From: Herpomyces periplanetae
Taxonomy: Eukaryota > Ascomycota > Laboulbeniomycetes > Herpomycetales > Herpomycetaceae
NCBI GenBank assembly: GCA_009733715.1
Contig: WMKJ01000046.1
Coordinates: 36,980-100,979, forward strand
DNA: 64,000 nt
Direction of reading: 5' to 3'
The notes under the pieces were generated by a model. The model saw nothing but the letters and a program-made list of their open reading frames with translations, was not told the origin of the DNA and searched no databases. Below are positions 11,928-23,887 of this stretch, in pieces. Within the stretch, counting starts at the first letter, position 1, and each line of letters starts with the position of its first letter. A program made the position numbers and the translations under genes.

Positions 11928-12650
11928 CTAACTGCTCGTTTTGTGCATCGCATTATCATGAGATTTCTCATGATTTGGTTGGTTGTGTATTTTATCCCAA
12001 TAAGTTTGAGATATACATAATAAATCCCGTAAATCTTTACTGGTTTTTTCAGTGCTTAGATTACACCGGGTTGATTCATCCAGTGAAACTTTTCCGTCAC
12101 GCCATCTGCGAAGTAAGCTAAGTGCTTCATCTCTTGCGGGTGAATCCGTGGCTACATTTAGTGAATTCAACGGAGCTTGTATTGAGTTAACTTGTTTAAC
12201 TTCAATTCCGATCTCGTTCATCGTACCACGCTGACTCTGACTAACATTTGTGTCAGTAAGCTTGGAATTATCTTCCTTTTCCAGTAATTGATAAATGTAA
12301 TTTAATCGGTGATGTAAATCATCATTTCCCCTTAGCATTCTAGTAACTTGTTCCATCAAACCATCGTACGTTGGTGTTTCATTTATATCAACTTGCAGAT
12401 TTCTTGATTCTTGTAATGTTGCCTTACCGTTAACTTGATCATCCACTTCATTTTGACTCACATCGCGTGAACACTTTGCTTCTGCCTTATGCTTCCGGTG
12501 ACACGACACAGAACAGTATCTTTTTGAACATCCCTTACTGGCACAACGGTACTTTGCTATTTGTTCATTACATACATTACACCATTTATCCATTGATTTG
12601 CCATAACTTGAACTTTCTTTAACCTTGACTAAATTCACTGACTCTTTCAT
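11928..12650 (-). CDS. HIT-type zinc-finger protein (ZNHIT3/Hit1-like)
   Basis: A single-exon frame of 240 residues starts at an ATG at 12,650. Residues about 24-60 form a HIT zinc finger: C-x2-C, then YRC, GC, RYCSVSC and HRKHK followed by a final Cys. The RYCSVSCHRKHK block resembles ZNHIT3/Hit1 proteins, which help assemble box C/D snoRNPs. The rest is polar, with a short conserved-looking C-terminal stretch (ALSLLRRWRDG) that may be a partner-binding helix. It is divergent from COX11, sharing a 265-base intergenic region, and lies tail to tail with S1P lyase. The finger type is clear; assignment to ZNHIT3/Hit1 rather than another HIT-finger protein is inference. Confidence 0.7.
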   Translation of the reverse strand: MKESVNLVKVKESSSYGKSMDKWCNVCNEQIAKYRCASKGCSKRYCSVSCHRKHKAEAKCSRDVSQNEVDDQVNGKATLQESRNLQVDINETPTYDGLMEQVTRMLRGNDDLHHRLNYIYQLLEKEDNSKLTDTNVSQSQRGTMNEIGIEVKQVNSIQAPLNSLNVATDSPARDEALSLLRRWRDGKVSLDESTRCNLSTEKTSKDLRDLLCISQTYWDKIHNQPNHEKSHDNAMHKTSS

Positions 12651-12915
12651 GATTAATTAGCATGCCTAAACATGTAATTCAATGACCATTTTACCTCTCT
12701 TTCACCCTCAATCACCATCGCCATCTTTTCCCATTTCATCCTATCACATCTCCCCACGTGCCCACTTAGATAAGCATTGCCGATCCTCGCTAGCTGAGTA
12801 AGCGAGTCGGGGAGATTGGGTGATGGTGTGGAAAATTTTGGACAGTGGAAGCGCGTTTGGATGGCTTTAAACGAGAAAATACTCTTTTTGCTTTTCATGA
12901 TATTTTTGACTTTGG

Positions 12916-13947
12916 ATGTATATCGTGTTAATGTTATTAAAGGTAGCGTTTAAGGAAAAATATGGTTTGCATGCTAGGATTTTTACGTCTTTACGAAATT
13001 TTCGTCACAATGTGATATTTCATCAGTACATTCTTCATGCTAAGTGTACCATGTCTACGTCTGGTAATATGTGGAAAACTCAGCATGAGAACAGGCGAAA
13101 TATTTCTTTACTTACCTCATTGTAAGTGTTAATATTATTGTTTAAGGATTCATATTAAATTGTACATTCGTACTCTTTTACAATTCAACCTTTTACACAC
13201 GCGTTAACATGATACTAATAATTTGCTTATTCAGAAACTACACGTTAAGTTTAGCCATTGGTACAGTCTCTTTAGCGTATATTTCATCTCCATTGTATAA
13301 AATGGTGTGTACACGGTTACTTTGGCTACAATGTTCCTAAATGTTGACCATTACTCTATACTAAGGCTTACGTGTATGGGCGATATTGCTAATGCGAGCA
13401 GTTTTGTCAAAAAATGGGGTGGGGCGGTCAACCAGTTAAAGCGTCTCTAGATGATATTATATCCGGCGACGACGGTGATTCATTTACTCAAGTATCGGCG
13501 GATCATCAAAAGCGCATTGATAGAGTTACGCCATCTCACACTGCACCGAGTATTAAAGTTCGCTTTCGCGGTAGCGTTTCAGCTACACTACCGTGGCGAT
13601 TTGAACCGTCTCAGCAAAGCGTTACCGTACGACCAGGTGAAACTGCGTTGGCCTTTTATACAGCAACCAATACCACAGATTGTGATATTATCGGAGTAGC
13701 GACGTACAGTGTAGCTCCAGCTCAAATTGCGCCGTATTTTACCAAAATTCAATGCTTTTGCTTTGAGCAACAAATGTTGCGCGCCGGTGAAAGTGTTGAT
13801 ATGCCCGTCCTATTTTTTCTTGATAAAGATTTAATCACCGATCCTTCCTGCCGTTCCATTGAAACGATCACGTTGAACTATACATTTTTCAAAGCTCATC
13901 GTTCCGATACTGGTCAGATTATCTGGAATCCCTCAGAACCATTATAA
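12916..13947 (+). CDS. COX11: Cytochrome c oxidase copper assembly protein COX11
   Basis: COX11 is an inner-membrane mitochondrial protein that delivers copper to the CuB site of Cox1. Exons are 12,916-13,121, 13,235-13,304 and 13,402-13,947, joined in phases 2 and 0. The protein starts with a positively charged leader. A membrane helix follows (LSLAIGTVSLAYISSPLYKM), then FCQKMGWGG. The copper-binding CFCF motif (KIQCFCFEQQ), the block PGETALAFYTATN, and the C-terminal VDMPVLFF and ITLNYTFFKA segments are all present. Donors are GTAAGT and GTGTGT. Length is about 273 residues, normal for the family. The start at 12,916 is the first in-frame ATG; a later one is possible. Confidence 0.95.
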
Positions 13948-14250
13948 CCTATTAATTAATTACTTGCACCATTGATTATCTCGTCGTATACGAATTATAA
14001 AACTGCTGATATGAAAGTGAACACAGCGTGCCAAACTTATTCCTCGTTTATTACCCATATTAAACAAAATAACTTTTTCATGTGTGCGCCTGAGCTCTCT
14101 GGTTCAATAGCATGGACATTTTTTACGATGAATTAGCTATGGGTAAAGCAGGAGAAGAAAAAGGTTCAACGTCGAAATATCACTGAATGCTACTGATTGT
14201 AGCTTGATTTATTCGGCTGAGTTACTCAATAACGGTGCGTAGAAAGCGAT
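13948..14250. other. Convergent intergenic region, nothing coding seen
   Basis: About 300 bases separate the stops of COX11 and UreG. I see AT-rich sequence expected to carry both 3' ends, with no repeat or RNA structure that I can support. Confidence 0.5.
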
Positions 14251-15333
14251 TTAGGAGGATGATGTGGGAACGGTCGTAGAGTTAAGACCAGCTATAGCAG
14301 AAACTCGCTCGCCGCGTTGTTGGCCCCATTTTAACGCTTGAGTTGCTCCGCTAGCTTGCCATGCGGATAAAATATAGTCGACGATAGCATCAACATTTTT
14401 ACCGTGCTTAACTTCGGCAAATATAGTGGGACCTCCGTCTCTATGTATTGCATGAGACACTGAAGGGCAAGTGTACGAAAAGGGTGGATTTATATACACG
14501 CTTAGCCGACTTACCTGATTAACTTTGCGCTTCGATCCATTACGTCTAGATCAGCACCGACAATTTCAGCTAAGTCAGTCTTGTTGATAACGAGTAGATC
14601 ACTCGCGGTTACACCTGGTCCACCCTTGCGAGGAATTTTATCACCGCCTGAAACATCTATAACGTAAATTATGAAGTCCGCGAGAGCACGAGAGTATGTG
14701 GCAGCTAGGTTATCGCCTCCACTTTCAATTAATAACAAATCAGCAGAGTGCATGCGCTGCAAATCTTCTAGTGCGGCAAGATTTGTGCTAATATCTTCAC
14801 GAACGGCGGCATGAGGGCATCCGCCTGTTTCTATAGCTCGTAGTCGTGAAGCTGGTTCAAGTGCACCATTAGCAATGAGGAATTCTCCGTCTTCTTTTGT
14901 GAAAATATCATTGGTTACTGCGGCAAGCGAGAGTGTTGATCGAAGTCGTTTACATAACTCGAGCATTAGGGCAGTTTTACCACTGCCAACGGGACTATAA
15001 ATGTATACATATACACATCGTGTAAGGGATGCATATGAAGTTAACAAGTGAATTAGCTCTCACGTACTACGTAGTAATGATATTAAACGGGTAAAGTTAG
15101 TGATTAGCAAGATGTAAGAAGGATTGTGTGTGCGTATGATACCCGCCTATTCCTACTGTAAAAGCTCTTTCATCCCAGTTTCGCCCCGTAAAACAAGCCA
15201 TTTCTCTATGTGTATACGAACCAGGGCCGTCAAATGGTTCGTGCGAGTGGCCATGGCTTTGTGCATGGTTGTGAGCATGGTCGTGATAGTTAATTCCGCT
15301 GTGAAAATCTCCCGGATGGGTAGATGAATTCAT
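14251..15333 (-). CDS. Urease accessory GTPase UreG
   Basis: UreG is a SIMIBI-class GTPase that drives nickel insertion into urease. Exons are 15,333-15,143, 14,994-14,515 and 14,440-14,251 (286 residues), joined in phases 2 and 2. The N terminus is histidine-rich ([15 protein letters not shown]), a metal-binding extension common in eukaryotic UreG. The first junction restores the P-loop region [14 protein letters not shown]. Other marks are [54 protein letters not shown] and NKTDLA, with the C-terminal [12 protein letters not shown] block. Cys-Pro-His in GGCPH is the conserved nickel site. No urease or other accessory gene is in the window. Confidence 0.95.
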
Positions 15334-15896
15334 GGTAAAAAGTGGTTATATATAAACGTGTAGATCACAGAGAGTACGATGATGTGAATAAGGCCCCACT
15401 TTTTGAAAAGGTAGATTGATCTAAAAAATATGCTTTGAGAGTATATTTGGAAGAAGTGGAATCTAATTGATCACCATGGGACAAGCGAATATAAAATTTT
15501 GTTCGCCAAATCAACAGGCGAAAAAAAGTTTTTTTCCCTTCACGCTCCGAATTCGTCCTGTACCGGCCCGATGGGTTCCGGTAAATTTCGGGGTGCCCGG
15601 CCCGATGATCTTCACGCCCCCTCCCCCCCCCGCAGTTTCTCCGAATATCACCCGTTCCGAACTTACACCGGAATGTAGCCGGGTTACTGGGGTGATGTAT
15701 AGGTTGATTTGGTTTGTTTACACGCTTGAATTGGAAATTTTTGAAGTTTTGCGCTTGGAGAGAAGAATTAAGTTCTTTGTTGGCAAAGTATTTGGTTTAT
15801 TCTTCCTCACTTACTTTATAATTCATATCCCTCTCCTTATACTAATTATAACAATTTTAACCTATCAGGTATGTAGTATAAACGTATATACCTAAT
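15334..15896. other. Region between UreG and Med11-like gene; one doubtful small frame
   Basis: A plus-strand frame from the ATG at 15,476 to 15,895 would encode about 139 residues starting MGQANIKF (a possible myristoylation start), with a Pro-rich middle and a hydrophobic C-terminal segment near GLFFLTYFIIHIPLLILI. It resembles no family I know and stops next to the Med11-like stop codon. It also has a C8-plus run in the Pro-rich part. I do not call it a gene with any assurance. Confidence 0.25.
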
Positions 15897-16908
15897 CTAT
15901 TGTTCCTTCACGGGATCCTCCAGATTTCGTTCCGAATATTCAAAAATTGGATCGGCCAAAATACTTTCGGCTTGCTTCATTAATCTTCGCTGAATATTTC
16001 GCCATACATCATCGGAACGTGAATTGAGTACGCTAACATCAAATGATGGTATCATCTTAGCTACCTCTTCGTCTAATGTTGCAACGCTCTGATTTGATGA
16101 ATTCAATCCCCCCATTGTCCCATTTCCCATAATGTTGACTTTGCTTGTATCAAGAGTCGATAAATTAATTCCTGGATCCATATAACTTGCCGTTGAATTC
16201 GATAAACTTGTTAACGGTAATGTCGGAATTACATCCATTGACGATAGTATTCCGGCAGCTTCAAGTGCATTAGCTTCCGCATTCAAGGTTTCCCCAATTT
16301 TCTTGATAAGCTTAAAGTAAGCTCGTACATGGGTTTTAAATTCGCATTTTCTTCGAGCTACCGTTTCATTCATTACCCTTGACCAAACCGTTGATCTACC
16401 ACCGTGTCCACCTAATGGCGCTGTCGTCGCCATTGCCGTTGCTGTATCCGTATCCATATGCCTCAAAAATTCACCTCTCTCTGATTCTCTTGCGTTAACC
16501 TGTGCTTGTCTTGCCGTTGAATCTTCATGAATCCCTTTTCTCGTGTCCGCACTACTCTCATTTTCTTCAACTACCGTTTGTTGTTCTGCTTCGTCTATCC
16601 CACCTTGACCCGTTAATGCTCCGATTGCTAAACTTGCCGCTTTCAATAGCTCAACTGCATTCTTTACACTCTTTTAAGTAAGCTTAACCTTTTCCCTTAA
16701 ACTATTCTCATTCATATCACCCACATAACTTTACCCTCAACACCGTGATAATCTTCATCGTTACCTGAGACGTTTCATGAAGTATTTTAATATGCTGTGC
16801 CGCTTGATTAGCTTCCTGCTGTGCGCTAAACGTTTCCGCAAACGGTGAAGTACACGACATTTCTTCGTCATCCATGATATCAACCTTTATTATCCCCTTT
16901 TGTTTCAT
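15897..16908 (-). CDS. Probable Mediator subunit 11-like protein
   Basis: Two exons, 16,908-16,765 and 16,670-15,897, join in phase 0 (305 residues). The spliced N-terminal half has an amphipathic helix (EANQAAQHIKILHETSQ) followed by SVKNAVELLKAASLAIGALTG. This resembles the Med11 pattern of a short helix leading to an 'LLkaA..ai.aL' segment. After a polar insert, a second helical block (THVRAYFKLIKKIGETLNAEANALEAAGIL) fits the 'vr.Yf..l..I...L' helix of Med11. Yeast Med11 is far shorter, so inserts and a C-terminal extension would be lineage-specific. The gene is divergent from TAF5 across 544 bases. The family call is from pattern memory only and could be wrong; another coiled-coil nuclear factor is possible. 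Confidence 0.45.
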
Positions 16909-17452
16909 TTAAATTCATTCATCACCATCGACACACTTTCAGCCTTTCGCCTAGCGTCTCCCACCGGATTATTCAATTGCCGTTCCCTATCACGTGACCA
17001 TGTCCTAATATCCGCAAACGCTATGTTTGGTCTGATGGGTTCTACTATCGTGATGGTATTTTCCCATTAATGGTTTAATACGTTTGATGATTGTGACAAT
17101 GTTGTATGTGAATTGAAACACTTTGAATGTTGTGCGAATTACTTTCGATAATTTACTTGATTAAAACTAAGGAAAATTAAGCGTGAGTGAATTACGGTAA
17201 ATTTTCACATATATATGCATACACGCACAGAAGTTTTTTCATCCGTACACTATCGAAGTTTTTAAACTTTGTCAATATTTTTTACACACGAGCGCACTTT
17301 AAGGGTGAACTAGGATATTTAAAAGTGTGCACAAGTAAATTTCCTTCAGCATATGCGAAATTAATCAAAGGGCGACATTTTATATTGACGATTTACCGAA
17401 TGATAACGACTTCAGTATATTAACATTTAACGCGCGCGATTCACTATCGATT
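16909..17452. promoter_or_regulatory. Bidirectional promoter of the Med11-like gene and TAF5
   Basis: The 544 bases between two divergent starts must hold both promoters. A CACGTG palindrome in the form ATCACGTGAC lies at 16,991-16,996, a good match to bHLH (Cbf1/USF-type) sites. No other clear element is visible. Confidence 0.5.
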
Positions 17453-19961
17453 ATGACAACAGATCCAGCGGGCGCGGCAGCGCCTGCTAACACCACGGCA
17501 AACATGACACCTTCGGGAAATGTTACGAGCACTCATACTACTAATAGTCAGTATGTATCATCGACTAATGTGGTCCAACAAGCTTCAAGCCATACGGTTT
17601 CACCTAGCGTACAAAATTCGAGTAGCGCTAGCGCAGCGAGTGGTAGCGTATTACCACAGCAAAATTTGAATCAAATAGTACTGGAATATCTCAGCAAAAA
17701 AGGGTACAGTAAAACTGAGGCCAGCTTACGCCGTGAATCAATGATGATTGAATCGGAAACAAAGCCCAATACTCGTCGTATTGACGAACTCGGTGGTGAG
17801 CGCTACGAACGCGCTTTCAGTAAGTTAACCTTATCCCCACCTCTACGTTTATCGTGTATTGCCCTCTCCAAACGCTGATCCGTAAATGCGTGGACGTTGC
17901 ACAGATCTCCTCCAATCTTGGACAAACGATAGCCTTGATCTGTATAAATCCGAATTGCAAAGGCTGCGTTGGCCGATTTTCGTTTATTCACTACTCCGAC
18001 TGGCGTTGGACTTTTACCCGAAACAATGCGAAACGTTCTTCTCTCGCTTTCAAGATGTCTTCGCTTATGATCACGCTGATGAACTACGTCAGCTGGCCTT
18101 GATCAAGCTACCGGAGCACGTTGAAACTAATCAACTTAGCCGAGAGTATATGCACAACAAGTATCGTTTAACTTTGTCGAGCGTATCATGGCATACTTTG
18201 GTACAATTTCTGGAGTTCAAAGAACGGGATGGCGGATCAGTTGTACTGTTTCTTATTCAGAGTCACTTGGACTTACGGGTTGTCGATCGATCGAATTTGC
18301 TGGCGCAACGAGGCTTATCGGGAGTTCAAAGTAATTTATTAACTAGATCAGAGGATAATGATGTACCCATGGAGGATGAGGGATTTGCTTCACGGAGCAA
18401 GGGAGCGGATCAACTTCAAACTGATGCAGCTAATCCATTGCCAAAGCTTGCGTTGGGTCAAGTTCCGCTGGATGCAGATACGATTGATGATATACGAGCG
18501 CAATTGGAGAAGGATGATGCCAAAAATCCCCCTGCGCCGGGGCAAGATTCTTTGATTGATGTTTTGGAAGCGCGCATAAAAGCGCGCGCAACTACGGGAG
18601 AGGCACCTTCACGAGAACAAGTTCCCTTGCCTCCGTTAATGGCACGAGATGTGGCAATGGAAGTACAAAAGATTCGTGAATTACGGGATCGATTTAAAAT
18701 TGATGGAGTATCTAATTCAATAGGGGTAGGTATCGGAATAAGTGTATGTATGTACACATTTCACAACGCTTATGATTGTATATGTTGTATTGAGTTCTCG
18801 GGGGATTATAAATTGGTGGCCATTGGTACGGATGATTCGTATATTCGAGTGTGGTCACTGGATGGAAAGCCTTTGCCATCGATTTTGAGTAAGCATAGTG
18901 AAGAAGATAATGATAAATCAAGCAAGCCAGTTTCTTCACGACGCTTAATTGGACATTCTGGACCAGTATATTCTCTATCATTTTCACCATCAACGGAAAT
19001 GCCGAATCCTGATGGGCCATCTACAGGACCTCGGCTACTTTTATCATGTTCGGCGGATGGAACCATTCGAATGTGGTCACTGGATGCATGGGAATGTTTA
19101 GCAGTGTACAAAAGTCACGCGGGGCCAGTTTGGGATGTACAATGGGGACCGTTTGGACATTATTTTGCGTCTTGTTCACACGATCGAACGGCGCGATTAT
19201 GGTCATGCGATCGGATTGAGCCACTTCGATTGTTTGTGGGGCATGATAATGACGTTGACAAGATATGTTTTCACCCTAATAATGCGTATATATTTACTAG
19301 CTCGGCAGATCGGACGGCACGAATGTGGGATATAAATCGTGGTCAATCGGTACGGTTGTTCACAGGCTTACGGGGAGTTGTAACATCTTTAGCGTGTGCG
19401 CCGAATGGGCGTACGCTAGCGGCAGGGGATAATACGGGCATTATTACACTATGGGATTTAGAATCGGGGCGGCGGATTAAAACACTTCATGGGCACGGTA
19501 AAGGAGGTATTTGGTGTTTGTCATGGAGTGTTGAAAGCACAGTCATAGTGTCTGGGGGAGCTGATAAGTCAGTTCGGGTGTGGGATTGCTCACTACCAAC
19601 TAATAGTAATGGCACAAGTAATACAGGGGGAATACGATCAACAGTGACAGATGGATTAACAGTTTCTTCGACGGGGGAAAGTATTATTATGGGCAATTTG
19701 GGAACAGCTCATAAGAATGGTAATGAGAATAAACGTGGTGGGACATGTACATCTACGATTGGACAGGGCACAGGATCGGGGTACAGTGAAGTTCGAGTTT
19801 CAGCATCGGAATTATCGAGTGGGGTGACAGCATCAACGACGTCAACAGAAACACTTTCTAGAGACCTTTTGCATTTATTTCCAACTAAACAATCACCTGT
19901 ATATCGAGTGATGTTTACGAATACTAATCTGGTTTTAGCAGGTAGCGCATTTATGCCGTGA
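17453..19961 (+). CDS. TAF5: TFIID/SAGA subunit TAF5 (LisH, NTD2, WD40)
   Basis: TAF5 is a scaffold WD-repeat subunit of TFIID and, in many fungi, SAGA. Exons are 17,453-17,819 and 17,905-19,961, joined in phase 1 over an 85-base intron starting GTAAGTTAAC (807 residues). A Ser/Thr-rich leader precedes a LisH motif near residues 70-95 (VLEYLSKKGYSKTEASLRRE). The TAF5 NTD2 domain follows (LQSWTNDSLDLYKSELQRLRWPIFVY). Six to seven WD repeats begin near residue 404 (MYTFHNAYD), with SYIRVWSLDG, GTIRMWSLDAWEC and RTARMWDINRG as clear blades. The end KQSPVYRVMFTNTNLVLAGSAF matches the family terminus. A low-complexity Gly/Ser/Thr insert sits between the last blades. The protein looks complete. Confidence 0.95.
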
Positions 19962-20223
19962 AACAAAGAATTTATATTACCGGGGGGATTGCGGGCACAC
20001 AGAGATAGTGTACACAGTTGTGCATGATGAATAGCGGGTATCTGAGAATTGCAAAAAACATTAATTCAAGGGTACACACGGCGTGGAAGTTGAAATGCAG
20101 GAACAATGATGGATATTCCAAGTATACGATGATGGAATTTTGTGGAATGCCACATCTTGTTGGGAGGGATGGATGATAACGAAAGTTAAAGACAAGCACT
20201 ATATGGGGAATTGAAGGATAAGT

Positions 20224-22018
20224 TTAAAGGGAGGGTTTTCGCTTATAGATTTCATTGTACCGGGTGAATATTTTACGCCAGAATTCACATTTAGAATGGC
20301 CGATCATTGGGTCGGAAATGATTCGAAAATCACTTGGAGTAATCTGGATTGCGTATGGATCATTGCAACTAGTTCTGGAGCAAGCAGCAAGAGGCCATTT
20401 AATTACGTTTGTAAATAATTTATCAGCATTAGGATCACCGGTTTCAGCGTATGACAATAAATAGCGTCGATAAGCTATAAGATTATCGGCGACTTGAGAG
20501 AAGTCGGAATCATGGTTATATTTTCGCAAACTTTCGTACGTTGTAAACAAGCTTAAACGATCGGAACCGTGAAAAGATGGAGGTATAGCAAAGCTAACGG
20601 CATAGGAATTTTTTGGCAAAGTATCGAAAGCGAAGCGGGCATTACACAAGAATATAGCGTCAGAAACGATATCGGAGTACCAGTCGTTAGTTGAATTATG
20701 ACGACACATTGAATGACCGGGAGGAGGATATCTGTCAAGGATTGCACCGATGATGAAAGAATCGTTTGAAAAGGTGGATTGTAAAGAAGCAATAGCACTT
20801 TGAACGGTGACATTCCTAGGAACGAACATATCACCTTCTTTTAGAACGTGAGAGATGACGATACTTTTAACATTTTTATCGTAGTGGCCATTATCGAAGC
20901 TAACGACGGGCAAATTTTGAATGAAATTTCCGTCGACGACAGGACCGAAAGCAGAAAACCGAATTGCAAGTTGTTCCATGATGATTGATTGAGCTTTTTG
21001 AATATCTTTGGCGTTAACTCCCCGAAGGCATTCTACACCTTTACCTGCACAACCGGCTTGTTGAATAAAAGTTTGGTAGATGAATTTTCGATCACCATCT
21101 ATATCTACAATTGGGGTGAAACCTGGACTGAGGAGAACAACACGTTTAAAGATTGGGGATTTAGTATCACGATTTGATGTCATGATATGCATGATAGAAC
21201 CAGCACCGGCAGAATGGCCCCAAGCATTAACGTTATCAGGATCACCACCAAACATTTTAATGTATTTGTTAACCCACTTAAAAGCAGCGATTTGATCATG
21301 GATACTGGAAGATTTAGGATGTTAATAAAGGGGGGAAGATTTGGATGGGGATATAAGGACGGTTAACTTACCCAATATTTAAAGTAAAATCATCTTCGCT
21401 GATATCAGGAGCAAGAAAACCTAGAGCGCCTAAACGGTAATTTATGGCAACAAAGATGATGCGGTGATTTGATTCACTGACGAGAACGGTACCATCAATC
21501 ATATGATTTTTTGAACCATCGATATAAGCGCCTCCAAAGACCCAAACGATGACGGGAAGTTTAACATTTTTTGAATAGATAGCGGAACTGGGGACGTAAA
21601 CATCCAGGAATAAACAGTCTTCATCGGAGCGTTCAGTGAGTAAAGTGAAGCTAGATTCTGTTGGTAGACAAGAGAATCCGTATGAACCGTTATGGATTTG
21701 ATATTTATCGCCGGTTGGTTCAACGGGAGGTCTAAAGCGAAGGTTACCGATGGGGGGTTGAGCGTAACGAATATTTCTGAAGATATAAATCTAGAAGAAA
21801 GAGTAAGTTGATTGAAGGTGTGAGGGATGGTATATTGAAGGGTTTAGTTTGGATATATTTACATCTTTGTCTTGATCGTATTCAGAAGCTTTCCAAGTGC
21901 CGTAGGGTAACTGGATCATGGGTAAATCCCCGGAATCTTTTGGATTTGATGATGAGACGGGAACACCATGACAGGTTTGAAAGAGGAAAAGTAAAGGTAA
22001 GAATTTCAAGATAATCAT
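20224..22018 (-). CDS. Secreted type-B carboxylesterase (paralog 1)
   Basis: Exons 22,018-21,863, 21,790-21,372 and 21,304-20,224 join in phases 0 and 2 (551 residues). A signal peptide (MIILKFLPLLFLFQTCHG) leads into an alpha/beta-hydrolase of the carboxylesterase/lipase type-B family. Visible marks are IRYAQPPIG, DCLFLDVYVP, VWVFGGAYIDGS (oxyanion hole), VAINYRLGALGFL and GGDPDNVNAWGHSAGAGS. The nucleophile elbow is GHSAG instead of the usual GESAG. The acid (LKEGDMF) and histidine (FHGSD) of the triad are present. It probably hydrolyses esters outside the cell, substrate unknown. Its closest relative in the window is the plus-strand gene at 31,039-33,032. Confidence 0.93.
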
Positions 22019-22922
22019 TATGATTTTGTTGATGTGAAGTGAAGAAAATATAAGTTGATGATAATTATCTAGGTCTATTTAACCAAAGGGATAGGAGTAA
22101 AATTATCTAAACAATAATTGATTTTGGTTAGCCTTTAAACCTTTGTTTGGACCACTGTGTAAGGAATGGATCGTGATAGTTGATTTTTGTATAAATACAC
22201 ATATATGATTAAGTATGTGTATATATACATGTGAAGTCAAGGATTTTACTCATGACGTGATGGATTACAATGGATCGAATAAGAGTGTATTTGCCAATAT
22301 GTGAAAGATTGATTGAATGTGTTGGATGCGAGGGACAAACGTGAGAAGACGTGCGTTGATTTTTCTCCATCATTCTACTTAATTGAACCAAATAACTATT
22401 TTTTTTTCCTTGATTAAACAGTGAAATGGAAGGTTTGACTAACAATTTGCATTTTAACCAACTGGCTAGTGTTAGTTGGGTCGATGTTAACCCAGAATTA
22501 TTTGATTTATACGACTTACCCTGACCGGTATTTGCCAACCGTCGAGAATAGGACTTTTGGTCAGCTGTTGTACGCATGCATCATCATGATCGTAAACACC
22601 CGAAACCATAAATAAATCTGACCACCTGAGATGCGCTGGATTGGCTCTGGTAGGCATTCATCTGCTACTTTTGATAAGTCCTTATAATTCAATTCTACTA
22701 ATGTGTACTTTACAACTTTCACTAGATCCATCCCAAGATTCACTAGTCTTTATTCAGGAATATTTAATTACTTTGTTAACATCTGGCCTTTCTTAAATGT
22801 CATGCTACCGTAGTCCCTTATTTGCACAAATTATTCCATCAATTCTATACATCTAGTACAACGTCCCACCGCACCAGGAATTACCTATTTATCTTGACTG
22901 TTGTGCTATCTTGGTTAAACAG

Positions 22923-22985
22923 GTCCGTCCGTCCATCCGACCGTCCATTCGTCCATTTGTTCACCCGTCCACCCGTCCTCCCCTC
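22923..22985. repeat. Degenerate GTCC/CCGT tetramer array
   Basis: About 60 bases of GTCCGTCC-, ATCCGACC- and CACCCGTCC-type units form an imperfect tetranucleotide array within the pyrimidine-rich region. Confidence 0.65.
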
Positions 22986-23850
22986 CATCATCATAAACTC
23001 TTCCTCTCTTTCAAGGCTGGCCTATCTCGAATTTTCCTAATCGAGTAATTCGTCTAGTTTTGTTTGTTTTGTTCACTTTACCATTTGTCCTAACAATTCT
23101 CTTCTTTGTCTTTTTTAAAGCTTCTTCCCTTCTACCTAACCTTGACCCTTCTATCCAACACTTCTTCCCATACACCTAAGCTATACTTTTATCACTCTTC
23201 CCTTGGCTTCCATCAATTGTTACACTATTTATCCTTGTACCCATATCCCTTATCTGTACCTTTATTAAATCTAAATTACATCATCTCCCTTGTCTAATAT
23301 CATATTTTGCCTAATTTTCTTCCCCCCCCCCCCACCACCACCATCGTATATGTTTCTTTATACTAGCCTAAGTGTGATGTAATTATCTTCCCTTCATTTA
23401 CTCAATTACTATCGTTCGCCTGATACTTTGCTTCTACTTCCACCCACTCACTCTGTAATTTGCTTCCCCCTCATACATCCCCTTTTTCCTTCTTCATTCC
23501 TATCGTGTCCCATCATCATCACTTTCACATTAGCCCATTTTACTAATTGTCTATTCCCTTCCATTTATCATATAATTCCCCTATAATACACCTTGGTCTT
23601 TTCTAGCTCGTAACACTTTAGCGTCATCACTAAACAATTACCAATTTCCCATCATCGGAGTTTCCGATAATCATTCCTCTTTTCACCCTGCAAAATATTA
23701 GTCTCTTACTTTCATCCGTACTACCACCTTTTGTTTTCTACTTTCCTACCCCATTATATCCCCCAATTCGCCAGCTCTTCATCTACTACCCCGTAAATCC
23801 TCCGCTCCCCATCCAAAAAATTAACCCCCGTCTCCTCCCTCCCTAACTCC

Positions 23851-23879
23851 CCCCTCCCCCACTGGGAGTGGGGGAGGGG
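23851..23879. repeat. Perfect 13-bp inverted repeat beside the tRNA
   Basis: The arm CCCCTCCCCCACT (23,851-23,863) is followed by a three-base GGG loop and its exact complement (23,867-23,879). The hairpin lies just beyond the tRNA 3' end and its oligo-T stop signal. It may be a structured element in the flanking transcript, or chance palindromy within a C-rich tract; the perfect 13-bp pairing argues for the former. Confidence 0.75.
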
Positions 23880-23880
23880 C

Positions 23881-23885
23881 AAAAA
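23881..23885 (-). terminator. RNA polymerase III oligo-T terminator of the tRNA
   Basis: The minus strand reads TATTTTT directly after the discriminator base of the tRNA. A run of five T is a standard Pol III stop. Confidence 0.75.
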
Positions 23886-23887
23886 TA

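Larger units (their letters stand above)
22019..23880. other. Intergenic stretch, pyrimidine-rich, with one doubtful small frame
   Basis: From about 22,800 to 23,850 the plus strand is strongly C/T-rich, with degenerate GTCC tetramers and a run of twelve or more C near 23,322-23,333. On the minus strand, 22,731 down to about 22,209 can be read as a small multi-exon frame (MDLVKVVKYTLVELNYKDLS...) using a GTAAGT...CTAACACTAG intron near 22,450-22,520, but it resembles no family. I see no confident gene here. Confidence 0.4.

Noticed and set aside
12653-12898. 81-codon minus-strand frame between the HIT gene and COX11
   Set aside because: It lies in the shared promoter, directly upstream of and in line with the HIT gene, and resembles no family. 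It is better taken as leader.
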